Positions 8,201-15,647 of a stretch of DNA of 46,584 nt are shown here, piece by piece. Every line of letters starts with the position of its first letter. The stretch's first letter is position 1. Source of the stretch: JAJPHC01 sp035255945 (lineage in GTDB: Bacteria > Acidobacteriota > Thermoanaerobaculia > Gp7-AA8); the NCBI GenBank assembly GCA_035255945.1, contig DATEZA010000279.1, positions 1 through 46,584 of the forward strand, read 5' to 3'. The translations under genes and the position numbers were made by a program. A model generated the notes under the pieces. That model was not told the DNA's origin, did not search any database, and saw only the letters and a program-made list of their open reading frames with translations.

Positions 8201-8959
8201 TCACAGTGAATTGAGCTTTTGCGAAGCGAGGACGTTCTTGTTCTGCTGCTGGTCCTCGCCCTGCGCACTCATCACGCGCATCTTGAAGAGCAGGTTCTTC
8301 GAGTCGATGCGTTTCTGCATGCTGGTTAGTTCGTCGGGAGAGAGCTTCGCGCCGGAGTGCGAGAGCTCGACGAGAATCGGTTCGATGTCGGACAACAGCG
8401 ATGCAATGCGCGCATCGCCGCGGCGGGATGCGGCCTGGCGATAGATACGATTCGCATCGACGAGCTCCTCCGCGCGCTTCTGTTGCTCGCCGGCGTCGAA
8501 ACCTTTCTTCGGATTGGCGTTCGCCACTTCGGCGAGCACGCGCTCCGCGGCATCGAGGTGATCGGTGACGACGTAGACGAGGACTTTGTTGTTGGGTTGC
8601 TGAGTTGCTGGGTTGCTGAGTTGCTGAGTAGCCGCGGTGGTGTTGGTCGCGGCGATCTGGGGTTGACGGTTACCGGTTTGCGGCTTGATCGCGAAAAACA
8701 CAACGATCGCGACGGCCGCCGCGACACCGCCGGCGATCCACTGCCAGGTGCGCTTCTTCCGCCGTTCGAGGCGCCAGCGCAGGCGGTTCCACACCTGTTC
8801 CGGATCGCGGTCGGGGACAGGGATCGCGTCGACGAGTGCGAGGACGTTGCGCAGCGTGTCGTACTGCGCGCGGCAGTCGGCGCAGGCGCGCAGGTGCTCG
8901 GACGCGTCGGCGTCGTGGTAGTGATGGGCAATCAGTTCTTCGTCATTCAGGTGTTGCAT
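8201..8959 (-). CDS. Anti-sigma factor with zinc-finger and one membrane helix
   Basis: A 252-residue protein. The N-terminal HLRACADC (His22, Cys26, Cys29) is the HxxxCxxC zinc-binding anti-sigma motif. A basic stretch (RRKKR, 66-70) precedes a single membrane helix (about 72-91), and the remainder is a periplasmic helical domain. It overlaps the ECF sigma gene by 13 bases, the normal arrangement for a cognate pair: the cytoplasmic zinc domain should hold the sigma factor and release it on an envelope signal. Residues about 111-124 (TQQLSNPATQQPNN) are encoded by a dispersed repeat at 8589-8629, apparently inserted in frame in the linker beyond the membrane helix. Confidence 0.85.
   Translation of the reverse strand: MQHLNDEELIAHHYHDADASEHLRACADCRAQYDTLRNVLALVDAIPVPDRDPEQVWNRLRWRLERRKKRTWQWIAGGVAAAVAIVVFFAIKPQTGNRQPQIAATNTTAATQQLSNPATQQPNNKVLVYVVTDHLDAAERVLAEVANANPKKGFDAGEQQKRAEELVDANRIYRQAASRRGDARIASLLSDIEPILVELSHSGAKLSPDELTSMQKRIDSKNLLFKMRVMSAQGEDQQQNKNVLASQKLNSL
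8589..8629. repeat. Family F repeat inside the anti-sigma coding sequence
   Basis: TTGTTGGGTTGCTGAGTTGC and its continuation form tandem units of about seven bases (TTGCTGG/TTGCTGA). The same unit type makes up the intergenic element at 9549-9622. It is translated in frame as Gln/Asn/Pro/Thr-rich sequence. Confidence 0.7.
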
Positions 8960-9516
8960 GGGCTCGACCTCACGAACGGCTCCAGTGCATCGCGCAGCTT
9001 CCGCACGGCGCGGAAAATCGTGTGTTTCGTCGCGTTGACCTGGATGCCGAGCGTCTTTCCGATCTCTTCGACCGGCATTCCCTCGAAATGGCGGAGCACG
9101 AATGCGGTCCGCTCGTTGTCGCTGAGGCGCTTCATCGCCGCGGCGACGTGTTGCTGCAGTTCGGCGCTGATGGCCATGCGATCCGGCTCCGGCGCATCGG
9201 AGCTCAGATCGACGGCATCGATGTCGCCGCCGTATTGCTTGTCATGGCGAGTGCGCGACCGGAGCAGATCGAGCGAGCAGTTGATGGCGATGCGATGCAG
9301 CCACGTGGAGAAGTTCGCCCGCTCCTCGAAGTGATCGATCTGCCGGTAGGCGCGCAGGAAAGTCTCCTGCACCACATCGTCTGCATCATGTTCGTTTCCG
9401 GTCATACGCCAGGCCACTCGGAAGATGGCGCGACTGTGCCGCTCGACGAGCAGCCGGAACGCTTCGGCGTCGCCGTCTCGTGCGCGACTGACGGCTGCGA
9501 CGTCGGTCATCTCCAT
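8947..9516 (-). CDS. ECF RNA polymerase sigma factor (sigma-70 family)
   Basis: A 189-residue sigma factor with region 2 (FRLLVERHSRAIFRVAWRMT, DADDVVQETFLRAYRQI, FSTWLHRIAINCSLDLLR) and region 4 (LSDNERTAFVLRHFEGMPVEEIGKTLG followed by ATKHTIFRAVRKLR). Length and the lack of regions 1 and 3 make it an ECF sigma. It directs transcription of a regulon that usually includes its own operon. It overlaps the anti-sigma gene by 13 bases. The ATG at 9516 is chosen; an ATG two codons later is also possible. The roughly 175-base divergent gap to the next gene holds a repeat and presumably the autoregulated promoters. Confidence 0.95.
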   Translation of the reverse strand: MEMTDVAAVSRARDGDAEAFRLLVERHSRAIFRVAWRMTGNEHDADDVVQETFLRAYRQIDHFEERANFSTWLHRIAINCSLDLLRSRTRHDKQYGGDIDAVDLSSDAPEPDRMAISAELQQHVAAAMKRLSDNERTAFVLRHFEGMPVEEIGKTLGIQVNATKHTIFRAVRKLRDALEPFVRSSPCNT

Positions 9517-9548
9517 GTCGGTAGGCTTAGACTCGGGAAACTTGAAGT

Positions 9549-9622
9549 GGTTAGGTTGTTGGGTTGTTGGGTTGTTGAGTCCGCCGTACTAAACAACCCA
9601 ACAACTCAACAACCGGACAACC
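9549..9622. repeat. Family F inverted repeat between divergent genes
   Basis: GGTTAGGTTGTTGGGTTGTT repeats are followed, after a short loop, by the complementary AACAACCCAACAACTCAACA array. This gives a large imperfect hairpin built from heptad-like units. It lies between the ECF sigma gene and the divergent secreted protein gene. Confidence 0.8.
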
Positions 9623-9691
9623 ATTACACTGTCATCGCACCGAAACCTAACTTTCGCTGCTTCGTAACGTCATTAAGACGGTACTAAGACC

Positions 9692-10513
9692 ATGAGACGC
9701 TCGGCGATTGGCTTCCTGTTCGCGATCGTGGCATTGCCCGCGATCGCAGGGCCGCCGGCTCTCGGCACTACGACCACCACCAGCGCAACGGCTCCTCCGC
9801 TCTCCCAGCGCTCGATGATCGTCACCTCGCAGGACTTCTCCAATCTCCTCGCCGACGACTGCGAGCACTTCCACACGCGCAACGTCACGTCGTTCCCCGC
9901 CGTGTCGCGCTCGCAGGAGCAGCAGGAAGTGCCGCTGCAGGGCATCGACATCCTCAAGATCCACAACGGCGAGCAGGGCGGCGTCTCGATCAAGGGTTGG
10001 GACAAGCCGTCGGCACGGTTGATCGTCTGCAAAGAAGCGGTCGGGTTCACGCAGCAGCAGGCCTCCCGCACGCTCGGTGCGATCAACATCGGTTTCCGCA
10101 ACGGCGAGATCAGCGCAACCGGTCCGTCCATCGACGAGAGCCAGGCCTGGTGGGTGCACATGATCCTGCGCGTTCCGAAAAGCTCGCGGCTCGACGTGAC
10201 GTCGTCGAACGGCGGCATCGCCATCCGCAATATGAGCGGACGCATCACCGCCCGCGCGAAGAACGGCGGCATCTCGATCGCGACGACCTCGGGCACGCTC
10301 GAGGCGACGACGGAGAACGGTCCGATCTCCGTCAAGCTCGAGCACGAAACGTCCGTCGAAGCGCAAATCGCTGACGCCGGCGAGATCCTCTGCAAAACCT
10401 GCCGCGCGGAGAACTACAGCGCGAATCACAAGCATCTGCGTTTAGGCAGCGGCGCCGCGTCGTTCAAACTCTCCACGACCAGCGCGCCCATCGTGATCGA
10501 TCAGGTACGCTAG
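9692..10513 (+). CDS. Secreted beta-helix-like protein (DUF4097-type)
   Basis: A 273-residue protein with a signal peptide (MRRSAIGFLFAIVALPAIAG). The C-terminal half has repeating short strands with a Ser/Asn-Gly-Gly-Ile pattern: VTSSNGGIAIRNMSG, ARAKNGGISIATTSG, ATTENGPISVKLE. This is typical of the DUF4097/adhesin-like beta-helix family often found beside ECF sigma / anti-sigma genes. No catalytic motif is seen. It is divergent from the ECF operon and may belong to its regulon. Four cysteines may form disulfides. The membrane protein gene starts four bases after its stop. Confidence 0.65.
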   Translation: MRRSAIGFLFAIVALPAIAGPPALGTTTTTSATAPPLSQRSMIVTSQDFSNLLADDCEHFHTRNVTSFPAVSRSQEQQEVPLQGIDILKIHNGEQGGVSIKGWDKPSARLIVCKEAVGFTQQQASRTLGAINIGFRNGEISATGPSIDESQAWWVHMILRVPKSSRLDVTSSNGGIAIRNMSGRITARAKNGGISIATTSGTLEATTENGPISVKLEHETSVEAQIADAGEILCKTCRAENYSANHKHLRLGSGAASFKLSTTSAPIVIDQVR

Positions 10514-10517
10514 CGGC

Positions 10518-11462
10518 GTGCTCCATCACCTGATCGCCCTCATCCTCCACTACGGAGTCGCGCTCGTTTTCGTGAACGTCTTCGCGGAGCAGATCGGCGC
10601 GCCGATTCCGGCCGTTCCGACACTCATCATCGCCGGCGCGCTCGCACGCAACGGCGAGCTCTCGTCGACATGGGTGCTCACCTCCGCGGTGATCGCCTCG
10701 CTCCTCGCCGACTGGATCTGGTTCGTCCTCGGCCGCCGCTATGGCTATCGCATCCTGCGCACGCTCTGCCGCATCTCGCTCTCGCCCGATTCGTGCGTGC
10801 GGGAGACCGAGGCGTATTTCGATCGGTGGGGAATGAAGTCGCTGCTGTTCGCGAAGTTCATTCCGGGATTCTCGACCGTCGCTCCGCCGATCGCCGGCGC
10901 CACGCGCGCGAGCACGATCCAGTTCCTGATCTACGACGCAGTCGGTGCGTTCTTCTGGGCCGGCAGCGCAGTCGCGGCCGGACGTCTCTTTCACTCCGCA
11001 ATCGGAAAACTGCTCAAGCGGCTCGAAGACCTCGGATGGTGGGCCGTCATTTTCGTCGCGTCGGTCATTGCGCTCATCGTGTTCCTGAAGTGGTGGCAGC
11101 GGCTGCAGTTCTACAAGAAGCTGCGCGTTGCGCGAGTCACCGTCGACGATCTCAAGTCGATGCTCGATCGCGGCGAGTCGCCGATCGTGCTCGATGTCCG
11201 CACCGCCGGCTCGCGCAAACGCAACATGCAGCGGATCCCGAGCGCGATCGTGGCGTCGGGGCCGGAGGAAGTCGCAGCACAGCTGGAGCGCGTGCCGCCG
11301 AGCAGTCCCATCATTCTTTATTGCACGTGACCAAACGAGGCCTCAGCCGCCCGTGTGGCGCGCATGCTGATCGATCGCGGATACACCGAAGTGCGGCCGC
11401 TCGCCGGCGGACTCGATGCGTGGGTCGACGCGGGCTATCCGGTCGAGGAGCTGAGTGAATGA
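10518..11462 (+). CDS. DedA-family membrane protein fused to a rhodanese domain; predicted selenoprotein (TGA at 11328-11330 read as Sec)
   Basis: The frame from GTG 10518 gives a DedA/VTT domain (residues about 10-180, with EQIGAPIPAVPTL, FAKFIPGFSTVAPPIAGA and a C-terminal membrane helix). A cytosolic rhodanese domain from about 208 follows (VTVDDLKSML, PIVLDVRT). It then reads IILYCT, TGA, PNEASAARVARML, GYTEVRPLAGGLDAW and ends at TGA 11460-11462. Known DedA-rhodanese fusions have C-x-C-P-N-E at this place, so TGA replaces the second Cys codon, giving Cys269-Thr-Sec271. The full frame is 314 residues. Its real stop overlaps the next start as ATGA, which fits translation through the TGA. 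A possible SECIS hairpin follows. The alternative is a recent nonsense mutation. Confidence 0.8.
11344..11369 (+). promoter_or_regulatory. Candidate bacterial SECIS hairpin
   Basis: Just after the in-frame TGA the RNA can fold as CAGC (11344-11347) with GCTG (11366-11369) and CGCC (11348-11351) with GGCG (11357-11360). This leaves a five-base apical loop CGTGT with G in its second position and a 3' bulge. The loop begins 21 bases after the TGA, inside the 16-37 base range known for bacterial SECIS elements. The stem is short, so this needs a covariance-model check. Confidence 0.45.
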
Positions 11463-12283
11463 CGGAGTCGACGTACATCCACGGCACCGCGCCCGAAGAA
11501 CAGCGGCGTCTTTCGCTGCTGAACGACGTGCTGCTCAACCCCGCGTCACTGCACGAGATCGGTCTGCAGGGCAGCGAGCGCATCATCGATTTCGGCTCGG
11601 GACTCGGGCAGTTCACGCGTGCAATGGCGCGCGCTGCGTCGCACGGGAAAGCCGTCGGCATCGAGCGCAACGAGGAACAGCTCGCACTCGCACGGAGGCT
11701 CGCCGCAGAAGATGGTGAGGCGGAGCTCGTGGAGTTTCGGCAGGGCGATGTGCTCGGCGCGGAGCTCGAGTGGGGCACGTACGATCTCGCGCACACACGC
11801 TTCGTGCTCGAGCACGTGCCGGATCCGCTGCGCGTGGTGAAGACGATGGTGCGCGCGGTGCGTCCCGGCGGACGGGTGATCCTCGCGGACGACGATCATG
11901 ACGTGCTGCGCATGTGGCCCGAGTCGCCCGGCTTCGCCGAGCTCTGGCGCGCGTACATGCGGACGTACGACCGCATCGGCAACGATCCGTTCATCGGACG
12001 CCGGCTCGTGCAGTTGCTCCACGAAGCGGGCGCGCAGCCGGTGCGCAACACGTGGATTTTCTTCGGCGGTTGCGCGGGGATGGAGATCTTTCCGACGCTC
12101 GCCGCGAACATGCGCGGCGTCGTTTGGAGCGCGCGCGACGCGATCCTTTCGATGGGCTTGTTCGAGGAAACGGCGTTCGATGTGGTGATGAGCGAGGCGG
12201 AGCTTTGGGCGGCGCGGAAGGATGCCGCGATCTGGTTTTCGATGGCGTGGGCTGAAGGCCGCCGCCCCCAGCTGTCATCCTGA
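11459..12283 (+). CDS. SAM-dependent methyltransferase (class I)
   Basis: A 274-residue protein with the class I motif I RIIDFGSGLGQFTRAMA, an acidic loop IERNEEQLALA, motif III-like EFRQGDVL, FVLEHVPDPL and VRPGGRVILADDD. This is the UbiE/Methyltransf_11 type; the substrate is unknown. Its ATG overlaps the stop of the DedA-rhodanese gene (ATGA), so the two are co-translated. The last residues (LSS) and the stop codon TCATCCTGA come from the start of a family A repeat at 12274, so the native C terminus may have been replaced when the repeat arrived. Confidence 0.85.
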   Translation: MTESTYIHGTAPEEQRRLSLLNDVLLNPASLHEIGLQGSERIIDFGSGLGQFTRAMARAASHGKAVGIERNEEQLALARRLAAEDGEAELVEFRQGDVLGAELEWGTYDLAHTRFVLEHVPDPLRVVKTMVRAVRPGGRVILADDDHDVLRMWPESPGFAELWRAYMRTYDRIGNDPFIGRRLVQLLHEAGAQPVRNTWIFFGGCAGMEIFPTLAANMRGVVWSARDAILSMGLFEETAFDVVMSEAELWAARKDAAIWFSMAWAEGRRPQLSS

Positions 12284-12370
12284 GCCGCGTAGACGGCGAA
12301 GGACCCGTAACCTGAAACCGCGGCGCGCGCGATATACGGGTCCTTCGCCGTCTACGCGGCTCAGGATGAC
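12274..12370. repeat. Palindromic repeat, family A copy 1
   Basis: About 97 bases. It begins GTCATCCTGAGCCGCGTAGA and ends TACGCGGCTCAGGATGAC, with an inner inverted pair GAAGGACCCGTA / TACGGGTCCTTC. The first ten bases supply the stop codon of the methyltransferase gene. Other copies lie at 22550 and 39970. Confidence 0.9.
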
Positions 12371-12394
12371 ACGGGGGTTGGCGCGGAACGGATC

Positions 12395-13225
12395 GTGCAG
12401 TCTGACTCATCCGTGAGTGCTGCTCCTGACACCTTCCTCAGCGAAGCAACGGTCAGCTTTTACCGCCACGCGCTTCGGATTCTGAACGACGGCGGCGTGC
12501 CTGCGCTCGTCGGCGGCGCGTACGCGTTTGCGCGCTACACAGGCATCGAGCGGCACACCAAAGACTTCGACGTCTTCATCTGCCGCGGCGATTTCCAGAA
12601 AGCGGCGCGCGCGTTTCGCAAAGCGGGATACGACGCCGAGCTCACGTTTCCGCACTGGCTCGGCAAGGCATTTCACGGCGACGAATTCGTCGACCTGATC
12701 TTCAGCGCGGGCAACGGCGTCGCGACCGTCGACGAGACATGGTTCGAGCACGCGGTGCAGGAGCAGGTCTTCGGCGTCGACGTGAAGCTGATCCCGGCCG
12801 AAGAAATGATCTGGTCGAAGGGACTGATCATGGAGCGCGAGCGGTTCGACGGCGCGGACGTGCTGCACGTCATCCACGCGCTCGGACACGAGCTCAACTG
12901 GCGCCGCCTCATCGATCGCTACGACATCCACTGGCGCGCTCTCTTCGCGCACCTCACGCTGTTTGGCTACGTCTATCCATCCGACCGCTCGCGCATTCCG
13001 CAATGGGTCATCGGCGAGCTGACGGAACGATTGAAGCGCGAAACGGAGGAGCCGGACGAGCCCGAGAAGATCTGTTTCGGCACGATCATTTCACGGCAGC
13101 AATACCTGAAGGACATCGAGGAGTGGGGATACCGTGACGCGCGCCTGCAGCCTCTCGGGAACATGTCGCAAGACGAGATCGCACACTGGACGGCCGGCAT
13201 CGCGCAGGACGGAAGCCCTAAGTGA
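12395..13225 (+). CDS. Nucleotidyltransferase-fold protein (AbiEii-like)
   Basis: A 276-residue protein. Near residues 33-60 it has VPALVGGAYAFARYTGIERHTKDFDVFI: a Gly-Gly motif followed by D-x-D, the substrate- and metal-binding core of the polymerase-beta-type nucleotidyltransferase fold as in AbiEii/MNT-like proteins. A later DLIFS and LIPAEEMIWSKGLI match the GGxALxLH/AbiEii group. The start is GTG 12395; nothing better lies downstream of the repeat. Its stop overlaps the ATG of the metallophosphoesterase (TGATG), so the two form one unit. Whether it is an active transferase, a toxin-like enzyme or a degenerate relative is not clear. Confidence 0.65.
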   Translation: MQSDSSVSAAPDTFLSEATVSFYRHALRILNDGGVPALVGGAYAFARYTGIERHTKDFDVFICRGDFQKAARAFRKAGYDAELTFPHWLGKAFHGDEFVDLIFSAGNGVATVDETWFEHAVQEQVFGVDVKLIPAEEMIWSKGLIMERERFDGADVLHVIHALGHELNWRRLIDRYDIHWRALFAHLTLFGYVYPSDRSRIPQWVIGELTERLKRETEEPDEPEKICFGTIISRQQYLKDIEEWGYRDARLQPLGNMSQDEIAHWTAGIAQDGSPK

Positions 13226-13986
13226 TGAACACGGAACGAACGACGTTACGCATTGCTGCAGTCGCTGACATTCACACGAAGAAAACGTCGCAGGGCGCTT
13301 TCCAGACGCTCTTCACGCACGCCACGCAGGAAGCGGACGTGATGCTGCTATGCGGCGATCTCACCGACTATGGCTCGGTCGACGAAGCGCGCGTGCTGGC
13401 GAAAGAGATCACCTCCTCGCTGCGCATCCCGGCCATCGGAGTGCTCGGCAATCACGACTTCGAATCGAACCATCAGGAGGAGATCGTCAACATCTTGACG
13501 GACGCCGGTGTGACGATGCTCGACGGCGACACGGTCGAATTGCACGGCGTCGGTTTCGCCGGCGTGAAAGGCTTCGGCGGCGGATTCGGACGGCGCGCCC
13601 TCGGCGCCTGGGGCGAGAAGATCATCAAAGACTTCGTGCATGAAGCAGTGGAGGAAGCGCTGAAGCTCGAAGCGGCGCTGGTGCGTCTGCGCACGCCGCA
13701 GAAAATCGGCGTGCTGCACTACTCGCCGATCCAGGCGACGGTCGGCGGCGAGCCGCTGGAGATCGTCGCATTCCTCGGATCGTCGCGACTGGAAGAGCCG
13801 CTCGATCGCTATCGCGTCACGGCCGTCTTTCACGGTCACGCACATCGCGGCACGCTGGAAGGACGGACGAAAGGAAACGCGCCGGTGTACAACGTCGCGA
13901 TGCCGCTGCTCGCGGCGAGCTTCCCCGATCGCCCGCCGTTCCGGGTCATCGAAGTGCCGATCGGCGAGCCTGCCTTCGCGGGCTAG
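13225..13986 (+). CDS. Metallophosphoesterase
   Basis: A 253-residue calcineurin-like phosphoesterase with motifs in order: AVADIHTK (D-x-H), LLCGDLTDYG (GD-x-x-D), GVLGNHDFES (GNHD), LHYSPIQAT and VFHGHAHRG (GHAH). The five metal-binding blocks are complete, so it should be an active di-metal hydrolase of phosphomono- or diesters. The substrate is unknown. The start ATG at 13225 overlaps the stop of the nucleotidyltransferase gene; a GTG one codon earlier is an alternative. Coupling with a nucleotidyltransferase suggests adding and removing a nucleotide or phosphate on a shared target, which is inference. Confidence 0.88.
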   Translation: MNTERTTLRIAAVADIHTKKTSQGAFQTLFTHATQEADVMLLCGDLTDYGSVDEARVLAKEITSSLRIPAIGVLGNHDFESNHQEEIVNILTDAGVTMLDGDTVELHGVGFAGVKGFGGGFGRRALGAWGEKIIKDFVHEAVEEALKLEAALVRLRTPQKIGVLHYSPIQATVGGEPLEIVAFLGSSRLEEPLDRYRVTAVFHGHAHRGTLEGRTKGNAPVYNVAMPLLAASFPDRPPFRVIEVPIGEPAFAG

Positions 13987-13995
13987 AATGACCGC

Positions 13996-15270
13996 GTGAA
14001 ACACGCGGCATTTCCCCGCGGCATCACTCGCGAAGACCTCATCCAGTGGTATCGCGCGGGCCGCCAGAATTCGAAAGCGGCCTTCTCCATCCCGGCCGAA
14101 AGCACCTACTACGAACGTCCGATCGACCTTCGCAATCCGATCGTGTTCTACGAAGGTCATCTGCCTGCGTTCGCGGTCAACACCCTGATCAAGCTCGCGC
14201 TGAAGGGCTACGGCATCGACGAGCATTACGAAGTGCTCTTCGCGCGTGGCATCGATCCCGACAGCGTCGACGCGGTGAAGGATCCGGCCGATGTCTGGCC
14301 GCGTCGCGAACAGGTGCAGGCGTACGGCCGTACCGCCGACGCGATGATCGAGGACGCGCTGAAGTACGCGGTGATCGAAGACGATTCGGTGCCGCAACTG
14401 CGCGGCGGCGAAGCGGCGATCGCGATCCTGGAGCACGAGCAGATGCACCAGGAAACGCTGATGTACATGTTTCACAACCTCCCATACGAGAAGAAGCGGA
14501 AACGCGCCCCGCTCGGTGTAGGACAACCTCTCCAGGTTGTCCCCTTCTCACGCGATCGCATCCACATCCCCGCCGGCACCGCCACTCTCGGCGCCAGCCG
14601 CGACCAATTCGGCTGGGACAACGAGCTCCCGTCACTCCGCGTCGACGTCCCCGAGTTCGACATCGATCGCCACAGCGTCACGAACGGCGACTACCTCGCG
14701 TTCATGCAGGCGACCGGCGCGAGCGCTCCGCATTTCTGGCTCGAGCGCGACGGCGCGTGGTACTGGCGCGGCATGTTCGCGCTCGCGCGGCTGCCGCTCG
14801 ATGCGCCGGTGTGGGCGACGAAAGAACAGGCGGATGAATTCGCGCGCTGGCGCGGCGGCCGCGTGATGACCGAGGGGGAGTATCACCGGGCAGCATTTGG
14901 GACGCAGTCGGGGGAAGAGCGGTTGTATCCGTGGGGCGACGAATTGCCCGACGCGACGCGCGGCAATTTCGGTTTCACGCATTGGGATCCGGTGCCGATC
15001 GGCTCGTATCCCGCGGGCGCAAGCGCGTGGGGCGTGCACGATCTCGTCGGCAACGGCTGGGAGTGGACCTCGACGCCGTTCGACGGCTTCCCCGGCTTCG
15101 AGCCGATGCCGTCGTATCCGGTGTACTCATCCGATTTCTTCGACTGCCAGCATTTCGTGATCAAAGGCGCATCGCCGGCGACCGCGCCGCAACTCGTCCG
15201 CCGCAGCTTCCGCAACTGGTTCCGCGGGAACTATCCGTATGTGTACGCGAAGTTCCGGTGTGTGTACTGA
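13996..15270 (+). CDS. EgtB/SUMF1-family protein (DinB_2 plus formylglycine-generating-type domain)
   Basis: A 424-residue protein with an N-terminal DinB-like helical domain and a C-terminal SUMF1/FGE-type domain (IPAGTATLGASR, FDIDRHSVTNGDYLAFM, WRGGRVMTEGEYHRAA, YPWGDELPDATRGNFG, VHDLVGNGWEWTSTPFDGFPG, VRRSFRNWFRGNYPYVYAKFR). His55, His147 and His151 (in YEGHLPAF and LEHEQMHQE) match the iron-binding triad of EgtB, the ergothioneine sulfoxide synthase. No EgtD is adjacent, so the product could be a related thiol-histidine or another oxidised compound. Residues 174-184, GVGQPLQVVPF, between the two domains are encoded by a family E repeat inserted exactly on a codon boundary. The start is GTG 13996, 9 bases after the preceding gene. 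Confidence 0.8.
   Translation: MKHAAFPRGITREDLIQWYRAGRQNSKAAFSIPAESTYYERPIDLRNPIVFYEGHLPAFAVNTLIKLALKGYGIDEHYEVLFARGIDPDSVDAVKDPADVWPRREQVQAYGRTADAMIEDALKYAVIEDDSVPQLRGGEAAIAILEHEQMHQETLMYMFHNLPYEKKRKRAPLGVGQPLQVVPFSRDRIHIPAGTATLGASRDQFGWDNELPSLRVDVPEFDIDRHSVTNGDYLAFMQATGASAPHFWLERDGAWYWRGMFALARLPLDAPVWATKEQADEFARWRGGRVMTEGEYHRAAFGTQSGEERLYPWGDELPDATRGNFGFTHWDPVPIGSYPAGASAWGVHDLVGNGWEWTSTPFDGFPGFEPMPSYPVYSSDFFDCQHFVIKGASPATAPQLVRRSFRNWFRGNYPYVYAKFRCVY
14515..14542. repeat. Family E repeat inside the EgtB-like coding sequence
   Basis: GGTGTAGGACAACCTCTCCA then GGTTGTCC: the same unit as in the cluster at 32926-33071, here translated in frame in the linker between the DinB_2 and SUMF1 domains. 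Confidence 0.8.
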
Positions 15271-15275
15271 CCTGA

Positions 15276-15647
15276 TCAGGGTGCAGTGAAAAGGTGCAGT
15301 TTCGAGTTCTCCGCAAGGTGCTGTGCGATTGCCTTCTGACGCGGTTTTTCGGATGGCCACCCGCACACGTTGGCACGCCGAAAGTAAGGCGTGTCATCAC
15401 GGCTGATCGGCAGCGATTGGCCGATGAAGCACTCCGCATTAAGCGTCGCGTAGCCCTTGCAGCGTCGCTCGGCCGTTTCCAAATACGTGGCCGCAATGTT
15501 CCGCGCTTCGGTGGCGTCCATGTCGTCAGCAACTGCCACCGACAGATTGAGGTCAGCGGGCGGCAGGAAGGCACCTTCCCGGACGCGAGTCGCTGTGCAG
15601 TGGCCGCTGCTGAACAAGAAGCGAGCAATCGGCGTCTCGGGAGTCAC
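15276..15647 (-). CDS. Small hypothetical protein of the accessory operon
   Basis: A 123-residue protein. RFLFSSGHCTATRVREGAFLPPADLNLSV at the start and VCGWPSEKPRQKAIAQHLAENS near the end look like conserved blocks of a sporadic small family that I recall but cannot name. The GTG start at 15647 overlaps the stop of the preceding gene (GTGA), so it is the last gene of the four-gene operon starting at 16876. No catalytic motif is recognised. It converges on the EgtB-like gene with five bases between the stops. Confidence 0.6.
   Translation of the reverse strand: MTPETPIARFLFSSGHCTATRVREGAFLPPADLNLSVAVADDMDATEARNIAATYLETAERRCKGYATLNAECFIGQSLPISRDDTPYFRRANVCGWPSEKPRQKAIAQHLAENSKLHLFTAP

Noticed and set aside
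11328..11330. TGA in the DedA-rhodanese gene as a simple stop or sequencing error
   Set aside because: Kept as an alternative but judged less likely: the downstream frame is conserved, the TGA sits at a Cys codon, and the real stop overlaps the next start codon.
12222..12416. Small open frames made by the family A repeat (CHPEPRRRRRT-type translations)
   Set aside because: They are translations of a palindromic repeat, not genes.
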